A DNA stretch of 25,000 nt from Cristatella mucedo (lineage: Eukaryota; Bryozoa; Phylactolaemata; Cristatellidae). The translations under genes and the position numbers were made by a program. The DNA lies in NCBI GenBank assembly GCA_009760855.2, contig WPIO01000092.1, positions 520,001-545,000 of the forward strand. The letters are read 5' to 3'. The notes under the pieces were generated by a model. It did no database searches. It was not told where the DNA came from and worked only from the letters and a program-made list of their open reading frames with translations. Position 1 is the first letter of the stretch, and each line of letters begins with the position of its first letter. Shown here piece after piece: positions 1-9,138 of this stretch.

Positions 1-247
1 CGCGCACCACCTTGCACAGCTCGTGCTTGGCTTGCAAGGCGCCCAACTCGTCGAGCAGCCGGTCTGCTGCACCGTCGATCTGAGCCGGAAGTGCCGGCGA
101 TGCCATTGTGGATGAGCTGTGAACTAGGGCAGCAGCGGGCCTCTTGCTGCTGCTGCAGCCACCGTGGGCTTCCCTGAATGTAAATAGACGGAGGCTCTGA
201 GATGCAGCCAACGGCAGCTTGCCGGCGGCAGTGGGGCCTTCAGTCAT
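1..247 (-). CDS. Partial open frame leaving the left edge, possible 5' coding exon
   Basis: On the minus strand a frame is open from an in-frame stop at 254-256 to the window edge. It has ATG codons at 245-247 and 104-106. The second ATG is in a good Kozak-like setting (ACAATGG). The 35 residues after it begin MASPALPAQIDGAADRLL and continue as a Leu/Ala/Glu-rich amphipathic stretch, which looks more protein-like than the low-complexity segment between the two ATGs. I do not recognise a family. No splice signal can be placed with confidence, and the downstream part lies outside the window. It could be the first exon of a host gene read leftward or a chance frame in GC-rich DNA. What is seen is an open frame with a plausible start; that it is coding is inference. 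Confidence 0.35.
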   Translation of the reverse strand, partial: MTEGPTAAGKLPLAASQSLRLFTFREAHGGCSSSKRPAAALVHSSSTMASPALPAQIDGAADRLLDELGALQAKHELCKVVR

Positions 248-575
248 CTGCTGCTGCTACTACGAGCCCAACCAAGGTCAGCGGCTAGTTGGTTGAACGT
301 AAGCAGTCGATTTGAAAGTGGTCATTAAGGCTAGCCGGTTAATCTCAGGTGGCCAAGCCAAGGCAGCAAGACTGCCATTAAGGCAAGGCTGGCTTTTATC
401 AGCTGACAAAGGAACCGCTGCCATTCAAGTGGGAGCAGCCAGCTACCAGTGCAGCGGTCTGCTGCCACTGTTCGGGGTCCACACCTTCCCCCCCATGGCC
501 AGCAATGGCGACTGCCCGGCTGGGACCAACCGGGGGTGTGGCGTGTGGAGAAAGGCAGACAGTCACCGGCAAGCC
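248..575. other. Gap: no recognised feature
   Basis: This stretch is moderately GC-rich, with scattered CAG/CTG triplets near the left side. An open frame crosses it and runs into the GA tract, but the frame is kept open mainly by the repeat. I see no motif, splice pair or repeat family here. Confidence 0.5.
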
Positions 576-624
576 GGAGAGAGAGAGAGGGAGAGAGAGA
601 GAGGGAGAGAGAGAGAGAGGGAGG

Positions 625-696
<72 letters not shown>

Positions 697-762
697 GGGA
701 GAGAGAGAGAGAGGGAGAGAGAGAGAGGAGAGAGAGAGAGGAGAGAGAGAGAGGGAGAGAGA

Positions 763-836
<74 letters not shown>
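576..836 (+). repeat. Long interrupted (GA)n microsatellite
   Basis: About 260 bp of GA dinucleotides are broken by GGGA interruptions in the left two thirds and pure in the last 65 bp or so. Long Arg-Glu or Ser-Leu frames across it are artefacts. It ends exactly where the LINE-II coding remnant begins, and a second GA tract starts where that LINE ends. Confidence 0.97.
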
Positions 837-1903
<1,067 letters not shown>

Positions 1904-2421
1904 GATTAAGGTTTGTCACTCACTTTGAGGTCCCTTCATTCTTTGACTTTAGCCTACCTATCTGATCTACTCTCCCCACCGGATCAAGCATCGTACCACC
2001 TGCTTTTCGGAAACTAGCTGATTACCTATACCTCGTACAAACCTCAAATCCTTTGGAGACCGTGCATTTAGTTCGTATGCTCCTAAAGCATGGAACTCAC
2101 TCCCGACTTCCCGTCACGACACCGCCTGACTTGATCACATTAAAAAAATATTAAAAACACCTATTTATTATAGCATTTAGTGGGTCCCTATAATTCGACC
2201 TTTATGTGCTTATGCATGCTGATACTGTTGCATGCTGCCACTAACCATACTTGCATGCTGACCCTGTGCATGTCACCTCTAACCATGTTATTCATGTTGT
2301 TTATCAAGCACATTTCCACTCACCATTCGATCGTGTTTCCTTTGCAGCAAATGTAAAGCGCCTAGAAAGAGATCGAGTTCTCTGAGGTGCTTTATCAAGT
2401 GTACTATTATTATTATTATTA
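1904..2421 (+). pseudogene. LINE-I copy a: decayed 3' end of L2/CR1-type LINE with (ATT)n tail
   Basis: This aligns by eye with the better copy at 15215-16288 (opposite strand) from the end of its ORF through the 3' UTR. Blocks such as RTNLKSFGDRAFSSYAPKAW are recognisable. One run of more than 50 nt around 2030-2085 is identical between the copies. In-frame stops and small indels break the reading frame after this block, so it is a dead copy. The 3' UTR carries two diverged tandem units containing GCATGCTGA and CTAACCAT, then the tail motif with AAAGCGCCTAGAAAGAGAT, and ends in ATT repeats at about 2403-2421. It is truncated at its 5' end, and no target-site duplication is clear. Confidence 0.85.
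2403..2421 (+). repeat. (ATT)n tail of LINE-I copy a
   Basis: Short ATT run at the exact 3' end of the LINE. Every LINE-I copy in the window ends this way, so ATT is the family's own tail repeat and not an independent microsatellite. Confidence 0.9.
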
Positions 2422-2689
2422 ACACTCAAACGTGACTGAAAACATACTTGCTAGGTTTACAGTTTTGATTTCCTGTAACAGTTTAGCTGATCTCCCACTG
2501 CCCTCTCCAGTGTCTTGGATATAACACCAAGAGGAGACTGGGCTGAAGTTGCTTACATTCTCCTGGTCTGGTAATGATTTCTTAATGAGTTGGTTAACAG
2601 CAGACTTTTTTGAAGAATGCAGGGATAAGACCAGAGGCTAAGGACATAATTATCATGCAAGTCATGCAGGACAGCAGCAAATCTATCCA

Positions 2690-2693
<4 letters not shown>

Positions 2694-2762
<69 letters not shown>
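2694..2762 (+). repeat. Pure (GA)n microsatellite
   Basis: About 34 GA units with unique sequence on both sides. The reading frames through it are repeat artefacts. Confidence 0.98.
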
Positions 2763-2765
<3 letters not shown>

Positions 2766-3292
2766 GCAAATTTGGAGCCTGGAGGGCTAGTAATATACTC
2801 AGACTGGGAGATGGACTTCGAAAAGAGGTAAATAGTAGCAGTCCTGAAGGTGGACATTGGGGTAAAGCAATGAATATGAATGGGCGAGGAGTCCTGTAGG
2901 GATGCACTCTCCGATCTTCTCTATATTGTCGACAAAGAAAGCTAGAAAAACGACTTGCCAGATCACCACCACACGGATCGCTAAATAAGGTGCTGACCTG
3001 GAAGCGATTATGGTAATGGTTGATGGTCGATATTAGCATTTTTGGATTGTACATCTATGTTTCTACCATGAATATAGGCAAAAGCTGTTTGCCACCTAAA
3101 TAAATAAATATTTATTTATTTATTAATAACCACCCTGACGGCCATAAAGATTGCTGCTCCAACTATGAAAAAAAACTCCAAACTCCACTCCAACTATGGC
3201 CGCCTCGTCGACTATTGCTGTAGGGAGTTTTAAAGTCCTCCCGGAACGTCCAAATGAGTGAGACTGATGCCAAAGTAGGAGCGAGTGCGCGT
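2763..3292. other. Gap: unique sequence with a small AT-rich palindrome
   Basis: No coding signal is seen. The only structure is a perfect 26-bp palindrome at 3097-3122 built from TAAA units meeting TTTA units, which could form a small hairpin or cruciform. Confidence 0.55.
3097..3122. repeat. Perfect AT palindrome (TAAA/TTTA)
   Basis: The centre is at 3109/3110 and each arm is 13 nt with no spacer. Such palindromes often come from tetranucleotide repeats meeting head to head. Confidence 0.9.
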
Positions 3293-3329
<37 letters not shown>

Positions 3330-3376
3330 TGTGCGTAAGTGTTCGTGTGTGTGTGTGTGTGTGTGTGTGTGCATGT
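3293..3376. repeat. (CA)n followed by (GT)n: inverted dinucleotide pair
   Basis: A CA run at about 3296-3326 is followed after a short spacer by a GT run at about 3345-3371. The two are reverse complements, so either strand can fold into a hairpin. Alternating purine-pyrimidine runs are also Z-DNA prone. Confidence 0.95.
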
Positions 3377-3552
3377 GTGACACCTGCCTAAAAGGCATCA
3401 CTCTCAGCCGGTCTGGGAAGAGGGGACATAATATGCCTTTATACACTCAGGGCCATCAGCATGTAGGCATCTAGAGATAGGCTCTATCTCGATGCTGTTG
3501 TGCAACAGGAAGCTTACCGGCTTAGAGGTGGTGTCCTTGGCAACAGAAATGC

Positions 3553-3730
3553 TGTGGCCCAAAGTCTTAGCCTAGGGGTAAGGTGCTCACACTTGACGAC
3601 CCAGGACATGGGTTTGAGTCCTGCAGCAGACAATACTATATTGCCCACTGCAACCAACATGATAACAGGTAAGTCTTGTCTGCAGCTAAACAAATGAGGC
3701 TGTTAAATCATCTAATCTTTAGCTTTTTTT
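3553..3730 (+). mobile_element. SINE-A copy 1, tRNA-derived SINE
   Basis: An internal pol III promoter is visible. Box A is TAGCCTAGGGG at 3568-3578, matching TRGYNNARNNG. Box B is GGTTTGAGTCC at 3611-3621, one base from the canonical form. After the tRNA-like head comes a body shared with five other copies here, ending in ACAAATGAGGCTGTTAAATC and a T-rich end. A tRNA gene is ruled out because the head does not give a full cloverleaf and is followed by the family-specific body. Confidence 0.75.
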
Positions 3731-3855
3731 TACTATGTGTCGACATGCAGGCCTGCTTAAGTTGGAGAATACAGTACATACAGAAATGGTCCGTCTTCGA
3801 CCAATTGCTGGGCGTAAATCTGCTGTTTTTTGTCTCGAAGCCTTTTCATATAATA

Positions 3856-3992
3856 TCAATATAACTACGCTCTAAGAGAACTTAATCTCTATTCAAGCGC
3901 TTCACATATGCCTCAGGGCTCGAGCCCACGACCTCGGCCAGACCTTGGTCCCCGCGGCGAGAGCACCTTGACCACTTTTCAGCCAAACCAGC
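3856..3992 (-). mobile_element. SINE-B copy 1, tRNA-derived SINE with LINE-I-like tail
   Basis: Read on the minus strand, there is a tRNA-like head with box B GGCTCGAGCCC and a TCAAGGTGCTC segment just after a degenerate box A. A tail GAGATTAAGTTCTCTTAGAG follows, closely matching the 3' end of LINE-I. Copies 2 and 3 are at 12860-12996 and 19692-19808. The tail similarity suggests mobilisation by the LINE-I machinery. Confidence 0.75.
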
Positions 3993-4048
3993 TTTTCATC
4001 ATCGATCATTTTTCATCATCGATCATTTTTCATCATCGATCATCGATC
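3993..4048. repeat. 17-bp tandem repeat with ATCGAT palindromes, about 3 units
   Basis: Three near-identical 17-bp units, each TTTCATCATCGATCATT with small changes, sit directly against the head end of SINE-B copy 1. Each unit carries a CATCATCGAT core. This looks like a young minisatellite started at an insertion border. Confidence 0.9.
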
Positions 4049-4114
4049 ACGGGAATAACATGCAAGCGGTGCAGCTGCAGCACGTCGAAGTTGAAGGAAG
4101 CACAGCCACTTAAA

Positions 4115-4293
4115 GGATGAGAGGAGCCCAGGAGGTAAGATGCACGCTCATCATAACTGAGGTCATGGGTTCGAATCCTGCAGTTAGGGGATCCTTTATT
4201 TTCAACTGCGATATGTGGTGGGTGGCGATAGCTGCTAATGCTCTTCTGCTGCTATACAAACGAGGCTGTTAAATCAGCCAATATTTTTTTGCC
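4115..4293 (+). mobile_element. SINE-A copy 2, tRNA-derived SINE
   Basis: Box B is a perfect GGTTCGAATCC at 4168-4178. Box A (4124-4134, GAGCCCAGGAG) differs from consensus only at the first base. The body has GCTCTTCTGCTGCTATACAA, then GAGGCTGTTAAATCAGCC and a T run. This is one of the clearest members for defining the family. Confidence 0.82.
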
Positions 4294-4369
4294 AATGGTA
4301 TTCTACAAGACCTTCATACAAACAGGGCAGCAGCAATAGGATGCTAGCTCATGTGCGTGAAATGAGGAA

Positions 4370-4930
4370 AGGTTGTCGATTGCGATCTGGCCAAGTCTAC
4401 TAGGAAGAACTCTACAGCCAACTAAGCCAACGAAAGCCGCTACAGGAACTGCAACCAGCCGGCAAATGGTGCACTTTCTAAGGATAAGACTTTCCGACGA
4501 GAAAAGTGCCAAGAAAGCAAGCTGGCTGAGCAAGCGGCATAACGCCGAAAGGCCGCAACAAGCCAAGTGCCACGCCCACTAGATTCCTGAATTGGCGCCG
4601 AGGCTTCAATTGGATAGACGAAAGCAAATTCGAACTCGTCGGTAACCACAAGCGCCGGTCTCGAGCAAGTCAAAGAAAGAGCGAGGAATACAGAAATGGC
4701 TGCCTGCAGCACACGGCGATTGGACAATGGCTTGGCTGTCTTTTTCCAGCGCAGGTCTATTGGAGCACTGGATCGCATTCCTGGCATTACAGACCGGAAC
4801 GTTTACACGAATGTGCTATACAACATTAGAGTTCCGGCTTTATTTATCAGCAGGATAATGAGGCACTTGTCCAACGATCGTCTTGCCGGCCTGCAAATAC
4901 TCATGGCCCTGACTGTACATGCTCCACCTA
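4370..4930 (+). pseudogene. Frameshifted Tc1-like transposase remnant
   Basis: Conserved Tc1 blocks appear in order but in different frames. Frame 2 holds a stretch beginning near TATSRQM (about 4440) and running to KKASWLSKRHNAERPQQAKC, which fits the end of the paired-type DNA-binding region and its linker. Frame 3 from 4590 gives FNWIDESKFELVG, the first catalytic Asp block (Asp codon at 4617). Frame 1 gives IGALDRIPGITDRNVY at about 4757-4810. Frame 3 again gives FIYQQDNEA, the second catalytic Asp block (codon at 4854). The third acidic residue block (SPDLNPIE-like) is not recognisable. At least three frameshifts and one stop make it non-functional. No terminal inverted repeats were found. 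It sits between a SINE-A and a LINE-I insertion. The family call rests on motif order. Confidence 0.75.
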
Positions 4931-5277
4931 CGGTCCAACGGTACAAAGCCTGCCAGGGTTGTTTGGATCATCGAAACACCACTAGCTGTCCATATTTGCC
5001 CCTTCAGTCTGACCTCTGGTCTGCTAGGCCGATCAGCCTGCCTGCCCAGCAAGCATCGACTGAGCTACTTCGGTGCCTATGTGCCTGATTCAGCCAGTGG
5101 AACCAGAATTAGCCGGTGCAAGTCGATCAGAGTGTGGTCGGCCGGAGCATCGGTACATCTGGAGGGGCTGGGGGGGGGATTGCAGCAGTAGCGCCGGGTG
5201 CAGCCCGAAGGTCCAGTAGCCAGCTCTCTTGGAACTTGCTCGGATCTGATTGAAGCGGGCAGTCTGCTGAGACCAGC
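4931..5277. other. Gap: unclassified, may include further Tc1 debris
   Basis: This is GC-rich with several short overlapping frames on both strands, none convincing. It includes a run of nine G at about 5170. It is the target DNA into which LINE-I copy b inserted at its right border. Confidence 0.4.
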
Positions 5278-5288
5278 TATGTGATCCT
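5278..5288 (+). repeat. Left target-site duplication of LINE-I copy b
   Basis: TATGTGATCCT here is repeated exactly at 5526-5536, just after the (ATT)n tail. The first bases of the right copy overlap the ATT array, so 8 bp (GTGATCCT) is the safe minimum. Confidence 0.8.
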
Positions 5289-5489
5289 CGTGCTTATGCG
5301 TGCTGACACTGTGCATGCTGCCACTAACCACATTTGCATGCTGACCCTGTGCATGTCACCCCTAACCATGTCATTTATTTTGTTTGTTTTTTAAGCATGA
5401 TTTTACTTACCATTTAATGCATTTCCCTTTGCAGCAAATGTAAAGCGCCTAGAAAGAGATTAAGTTCTCTGAGGGCACTTTATCAAGTA

Positions 5490-5525
<36 letters not shown>
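5289..5525 (+). mobile_element. LINE-I copy b: 5'-truncated insertion (3' UTR only) with (ATT)n tail
   Basis: Only the LINE-I 3' UTR is present: the two diverged tandem units with GCATGCTGA motifs, the AAAGCGCCTAGAAAGAGATT tail and ATT repeats from about 5493. It aligns by eye with copies at 1904-2421 and 15215-16288 with few differences. Severe 5' truncation and flanking duplications are typical of target-primed reverse transcription. Its tail reads GATTAAGTTCTCTGAGGGC, the closest of all copies to the SINE-B tail. Confidence 0.9.
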
Positions 5526-5528
<3 letters not shown>

Positions 5529-5536
5529 GTGATCCT
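5526..5536 (+). repeat. Right target-site duplication of LINE-I copy b
   Basis: Exact copy of 5278-5288. The next bases (AGTG against CGTG on the left) diverge as expected where the left side becomes LINE sequence. Confidence 0.8.
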
Positions 5537-6030
5537 AGTGTCGGGAGGGAAAAGAAAGGAGAAGCACTGAGTCTCAGCAGGTGGTATAAGCTCAGTTTAG
5601 GGTGGGTGGGGCTGGGTCATGTGACTCATTGCTGGTCGGGAGCCCGGGGCAGGTCGGTGCCAGCCGGATGCATGAACGAACATGTCCAGCACATCCGTTT
5701 CAAATACGGATACGGTAGTGGCAGCAGAGGAAACAAAGAGCGACAAGATGGATCTAATAAGGATACCAGATGCTGGAAACATTCAACGGCAAATAGCAAG
5801 GAGGCTCGGTAAGGGAAAGGACATCCGGCAGACCAATAGCCAACGATCAGACCAAGATTGCCGGCGATTTTCATAACGATGGCAAAGAGGGACCGTCGGG
5901 GAAAAGTCCTGAAAACAGGCGTGTGGAACTAGCTCTCAGTAGTGTCACATCTGTGGGTTACCCACGTATTAATTAGAAAAAAGTACTGGCTTATCACTGC
6001 TCAGCATGCTTTGAACTCGCTAGCAAAGTG
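5537..6030. other. Gap: no recognised feature, may hold the decayed start of the Tigger element
   Basis: I see no conserved motif. The pogo/Tigger coding remnant starts near 6034, so the element's N-terminal DNA-binding part and left end should lie here if retained, but I could not recognise them. Confidence 0.4.
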
Positions 6031-6033
6031 AAT

Positions 6034-6575
6034 CTTCGGTATTTTAGGCAACGAAAATATCAGCGCCTAGCATTTCGGCTTGCCAATGAGCTAAAGGTGC
6101 ACTCCATTCCAGTGTTGAATGGCCGGTTTGTGAGGTTCATCGAAAGACGTAGCGTTAAGTTTTCAAAAGTATGCCGTGAGAAGGGTAAAGTAGAGGTAGA
6201 TTGATTCATGGTGATGGAGACAGGGTACGAACTGAGGGAGACGTATTCAATACAGATGAAACTGGTCTCACATTCAGAGCAACCGAGCTTGCAACGTGGC
6301 ACGAACGAGTCAGCGTTGCCATGGGCTGAAAGCAGCCAAAGGAGAGAAAAGACTTGGATATTGGAGGCAATCGGCGCTTTGCTTAATGGCAAAAAGATAA
6401 AGCCACTTAAGATAGGAAAATCGATCAAGCCCAGGCGCTTCAAATGGATTGACCTGATACAGTTGCCTGTAACGAATAGGGCAAACACATGACTTCCAAG
6501 CTATTTGAAGAGTGGCTGCGATCAATCAATGAAAAAATGTGGGGCCAAGGAACACTTGACATTTTCTTACCAGTC
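6034..6575 (+). pseudogene. Tigger/pogo-type transposase pseudogene (DDE_1 family)
   Basis: Three conserved parts appear in order. Frame 1 (6034-6201) gives QRLAFRLANELKV and GRFVRFIERRSVKFSKVC, fitting the second (CENP-B-type) helix-turn-helix of pogo transposases. It ends at a TGA at 6202. Frame 3 from 6240 gives DVFNTDETGLTFRA, carrying the first catalytic Asp in the N.DETGL block. Frame 1 again gives KTWILEAIGALLNG, then KPLKIGKSIKPRRFKWID and LPVTNRANT. Frame 3 finishes with MTSKLFEEWLRSINEKM. In intact members the order is the same, followed by a DN..AH block that is missing here. At least three frameshifts and stops make it dead. No terminal repeats were found. It directly precedes the separate pogo-like element at 6630. 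Confidence 0.85.
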
Positions 6576-6629
6576 TGACAAGTCTATTTTCCAGTATGGT
6601 AGCGGGCTGGAGGGAGTAGCATGCAATAC

Positions 6630-7232
6630 CTACTGTTTCCCCCCCCCCAAATAAGATCCAATCGGAAAATAAGCCCTATGATAATTTTTCAATGCTCTAA
6701 ATCTAAGCCCTACATAAAAATAAGCCCCAATTAAGGGCGGAATATTGCAATAAACAGCCATTCAGCAACCATTTCCAAATGGAAATCATTGACTATGTTG
6801 AAAATAGTAGTCAGCATGGAAACTATGTGAAGCGTAGCCTGCAAGGGACCATGACTTGGAGGAAGAATTCATGGGATACAATCACTGACAGCTCTGTTGC
6901 CTTTGACTACATGGACAAGAAGTGCTCGTTTAAGGAGAGCTCTAATGCTGGACTTGGGGGGATTAGGGCCCATGATTCTACAGGCAACGAATTCACAATA
7001 AGCACAGGTCGGAATTAGGGGGTTTGAAGATTCATGAAGATGTTCCAGAAGAGACTGACGTGCACGTTTTCAATAAACCTACAAGGATAAATGAATAAAC
7101 ATAATTACTGTACATAAATAAATGTCATTGTTAAAATGGAAACAATAAGACACTGCTTGAAAATAAGCCCCGAGGCATCTTTTGGAGCAAATTAATACAA
7201 GGCCCCGGTCTTACTCTTGGAGAGATGCGATG
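6630..7232 (+). mobile_element. Internally deleted pogo-like DNA transposon with ATAAGCCC-rich ends
   Basis: The left end TACTGTTTCC at 6630, then AAATAAGATCC and several AAATAAGCCC-type motifs, is mirrored at the right by GAAAATAAGCCCC (7160) and CCCCGGTCTTAC at about 7203. The left end reverse-complemented (GGATCTTATTTGG) pairs imperfectly with the right end (GGTCTTACTCTTGG), so these are decayed terminal inverted repeats. From memory the termini, including GCATCTTTTGGAGCAAATTA near the right end, resemble a repeat widespread in vertebrates and other animals. I cannot give its database name. The inside codes for only about 80 residues, far too short for a transposase. It is best read as a non-autonomous deletion derivative. 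Confidence 0.7.
6779..7018 (+). pseudogene. Remnant ORF (79 aa) of a pogo/Jerky-like transposase
   Basis: The frame begins MEIIDYVENSSQHGN and continues to TMTWRKNSWD. This fits the first helix-turn-helix of pogo/Jerky-like transposases, where a [KE]xxIDYAE.. start leads to a WRK end. It lies just inside the left terminal repeat, where the transposase N-terminus should be. Residues after about 40 (SWDTITDSSV, then KKCSFKESSNA) resemble the C-terminal end of the same family. The simplest reading is that the whole DDE domain was deleted and the ends joined in frame. The N-terminal match is moderate and the C-terminal one weak. It has no catalytic residues. Whether the frame is ever translated is unknown. 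Confidence 0.55.
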
Positions 7233-7906
7233 CGAATGCAGGCAAGTGGCCCTAACGCAAGGCGTAAGTGCTGCTTCCTCTACTGGTCTGGTGTCCGAGT
7301 ACTGACCGACCCAGAATGTGTGTCCTAGCAACCACCATTCTGGGCCACCCCCTCCTGCCCGCATGCCTGGATGGCACTTCCTCTGTTGCTACGCCTACAT
7401 ATTTGGCCAATTTTATGCCGACTTTTGGCCGCACTGTCCTTAACATCAATTAACAACAAAATGCTGCAGCCATGCTCGGCGAATGAGGTCAGCACTGGAC
7501 CGGCCAGCCTACAGGTAAGCAGAGGCGACCAACCACCAGAGAGTCCGAGTGGGCTAAGACAGGGTGCCGGAGGAGGAGGCTCGGGCAGATCGCCGCATGC
7601 CTAATCGCGTCTCTCCAATGCCTGCCGATCCTGGTCCAGATACTATTGACTCGGGTACACGCAAAGGCAGGCGAGGGGCAGAGGGTACACAAACGGCACG
7701 GCCATTATCAAATAGAGGGCAAAGATAGCCACGGCTGCCACCCCTTGCAGTCACTTGTCGGCCGTGGCGCCTTGGAGTCAGACTAATTTGCCGACTGATT
7801 AGATCAGCGTAATGCACCTATAAAAACGAGATGCCACAGACTGAGTGACAATGAGCCAGGTCGCTGGCGGAATTCCACGGAAACAAGCCTGCCGAGTGAG
7901 CAAAGC
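7233..7906. other. Gap: no recognised feature
   Basis: Short frames on both strands show no motif. A TATA-like CTATAAAAA lies at about 7819-7827 on the plus strand, but what follows is a repeat-driven frame into the GA tract, so I do not call a promoter. Confidence 0.5.
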
Positions 7907-8080
<174 letters not shown>

Positions 8081-8165
8081 GCAGGAGCTGGCACCTGAAG
8101 CGAATGTCGCCCGAAGCAGTGCCGGCGCCCCTGGGTCACACTTCAGCCTGGAAAGTCGGCTCCGC

Positions 8166-8360
8166 CTCCTGATTCTACACCTGATTCCACACCTGATTCT
8201 ACCTCTTTTGTATAGCGAAAGAAGAGCCTTGACGGCTATCGCCTCGCAATTGCCACATCTATTGCAGCAGCAATTAAGGATCGCCCACCACAAGATTTGA
8301 ACCGACGACCAGGACCGAGGTCGTGAAAAATAACCCTCGTACCTAGTGTGCCATCATAGG
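8166..8360 (-). mobile_element. SINE-A copy 5, diverged, with a tandem 3' end
   Basis: Read on the minus strand, a degenerate head is followed by a box B-like GGTTCAAATCT, then the shared body GGGCGATCCTTAATTG and GGCTCTTCTTTCGCTATAC. The 3' end differs from other copies: it holds three near-copies of a 12-bp unit (TAGAATCAGGTG) in place of the GTTAAATCAGCC end. This is an old or altered copy. Confidence 0.65.
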
Positions 8361-8393
8361 AGGCTCACCTACTCCCAGCCACCTCCCTCCTAC

Positions 8394-8751
8394 CTGCTCA
8401 TCATCACGGTTAGCCCAGCCAGCAGCCCGGCTGCGATCACTGGCTGCGTCCCTCCAGTGTCTGTGCAGCTGCCGCCCCATGTGGCCCAGTCGACGAATCG
8501 CCACCAAGCTGTTCAACGACACTGCATGCAATGCTCTTATTTTGTCCTCGGAGAGTGCATTATAGGCCTGGGCCTGATGCTGAGGCTGACCAGCTGGGGC
8601 CGAACGAAAGCTTATTGTGTCAGCAGCAGCTACGACAGCATCAGCAGGGGGGCCGGTATCGTCTATCGACCAACCGGTCCCAATCTTGCTTGGTTTAGAT
8701 GCAGCAAACTCGAGCATCGTCATTGTTCTTTCGATTTCGGTCAGCCCCCCT
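8394..8751 (-). CDS. Candidate internal coding exon, function unknown
   Basis: The minus-strand frame spanning 8343-8939 has a central part with balanced, protein-like composition, including TEIERTMTMLEFAASKPSKI and SEDKIRALHAVSLNSLVAIR. There is a plausible acceptor on the minus strand (a pyrimidine-rich stretch with CTTTTTCTGG, then GACCAG ending at 8752). There is also a plausible donor (GAGCAG before GTAGGA, exon end at 8394). Both splice sites are guesses from consensus. The overlapping opposite frame (8346-8810) looks less protein-like. I recognise no domain. It could be an exon of a minus-strand gene whose other parts lie in unannotated sequence, or a chance frame. Coding status is inference, and the open frame is what is seen. 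Confidence 0.33.
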
Positions 8752-8875
8752 CTGGTCTCAGCCAGAAAAAGCCAGGACAGGACACAGTGGTGAGGGGGGC
8801 TGAATCTTGACCTTGCAATAGCCATCAAATCGTAGAAGTCGCCACAATGTGGAAGGGGCATACTGCCTGCCTCCT

Positions 8876-9138
8876 TAGTGGTAGAGCTGCAGCCATCCAC
8901 TCGCACGCACATGCGCACGAACGCGCGCACACACACCATATATATTTGTTAAACGCTTGCGAAATGCAATTGATTCATCGCATCCCTGCATCCGAATAAA
9001 AGGAAGGACACGTCTGGCTCTCGGCCTTACATCTCGGGCTTCTGATGTCGAGAGTTGCCCCAGCGCAAGAGGCAAGTTCCATCGTAACGAGCCGCGAGTC
9101 AGCAAAATTGGCAGCTTAATAATGTATGCAACGAATCT
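8876..9138. other. Gap: no recognised feature
   Basis: Short CA-alternating segment near 8905-8935 (GCACACACACC) and otherwise unique sequence, with no motif. Confidence 0.5.

Noticed and set aside
576-836. Long Arg/Glu and Ser/Leu open frames across the GA tracts
   Set aside because: They exist only because GA or CT repeats lack stop codons. Same for the tracts at 1282, 2694, 7907, 16828 and 22012.
3993-4048. Short tandem units as a CRISPR array
   Set aside because: Units are adjacent with no unique spacers and the setting is an animal genome.
4168-4178. Perfect box B as sign of a tRNA gene
   Set aside because: The head does not form a full tRNA and is followed by a body shared with other SINE-A copies.
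4303-4787. Minus frames of 87 and 115 codons
   Set aside because: Shadows of the Tc1 remnant on the plus strand.
6060-6488. 142-codon minus frame
   Set aside because: Shadow of the Tigger transposase, whose plus-strand motifs are clear.
7819-7860. TATA-like CTATAAAAA with a following ATG
   Set aside because: The frame runs straight into the GA tract and has no protein-like part.
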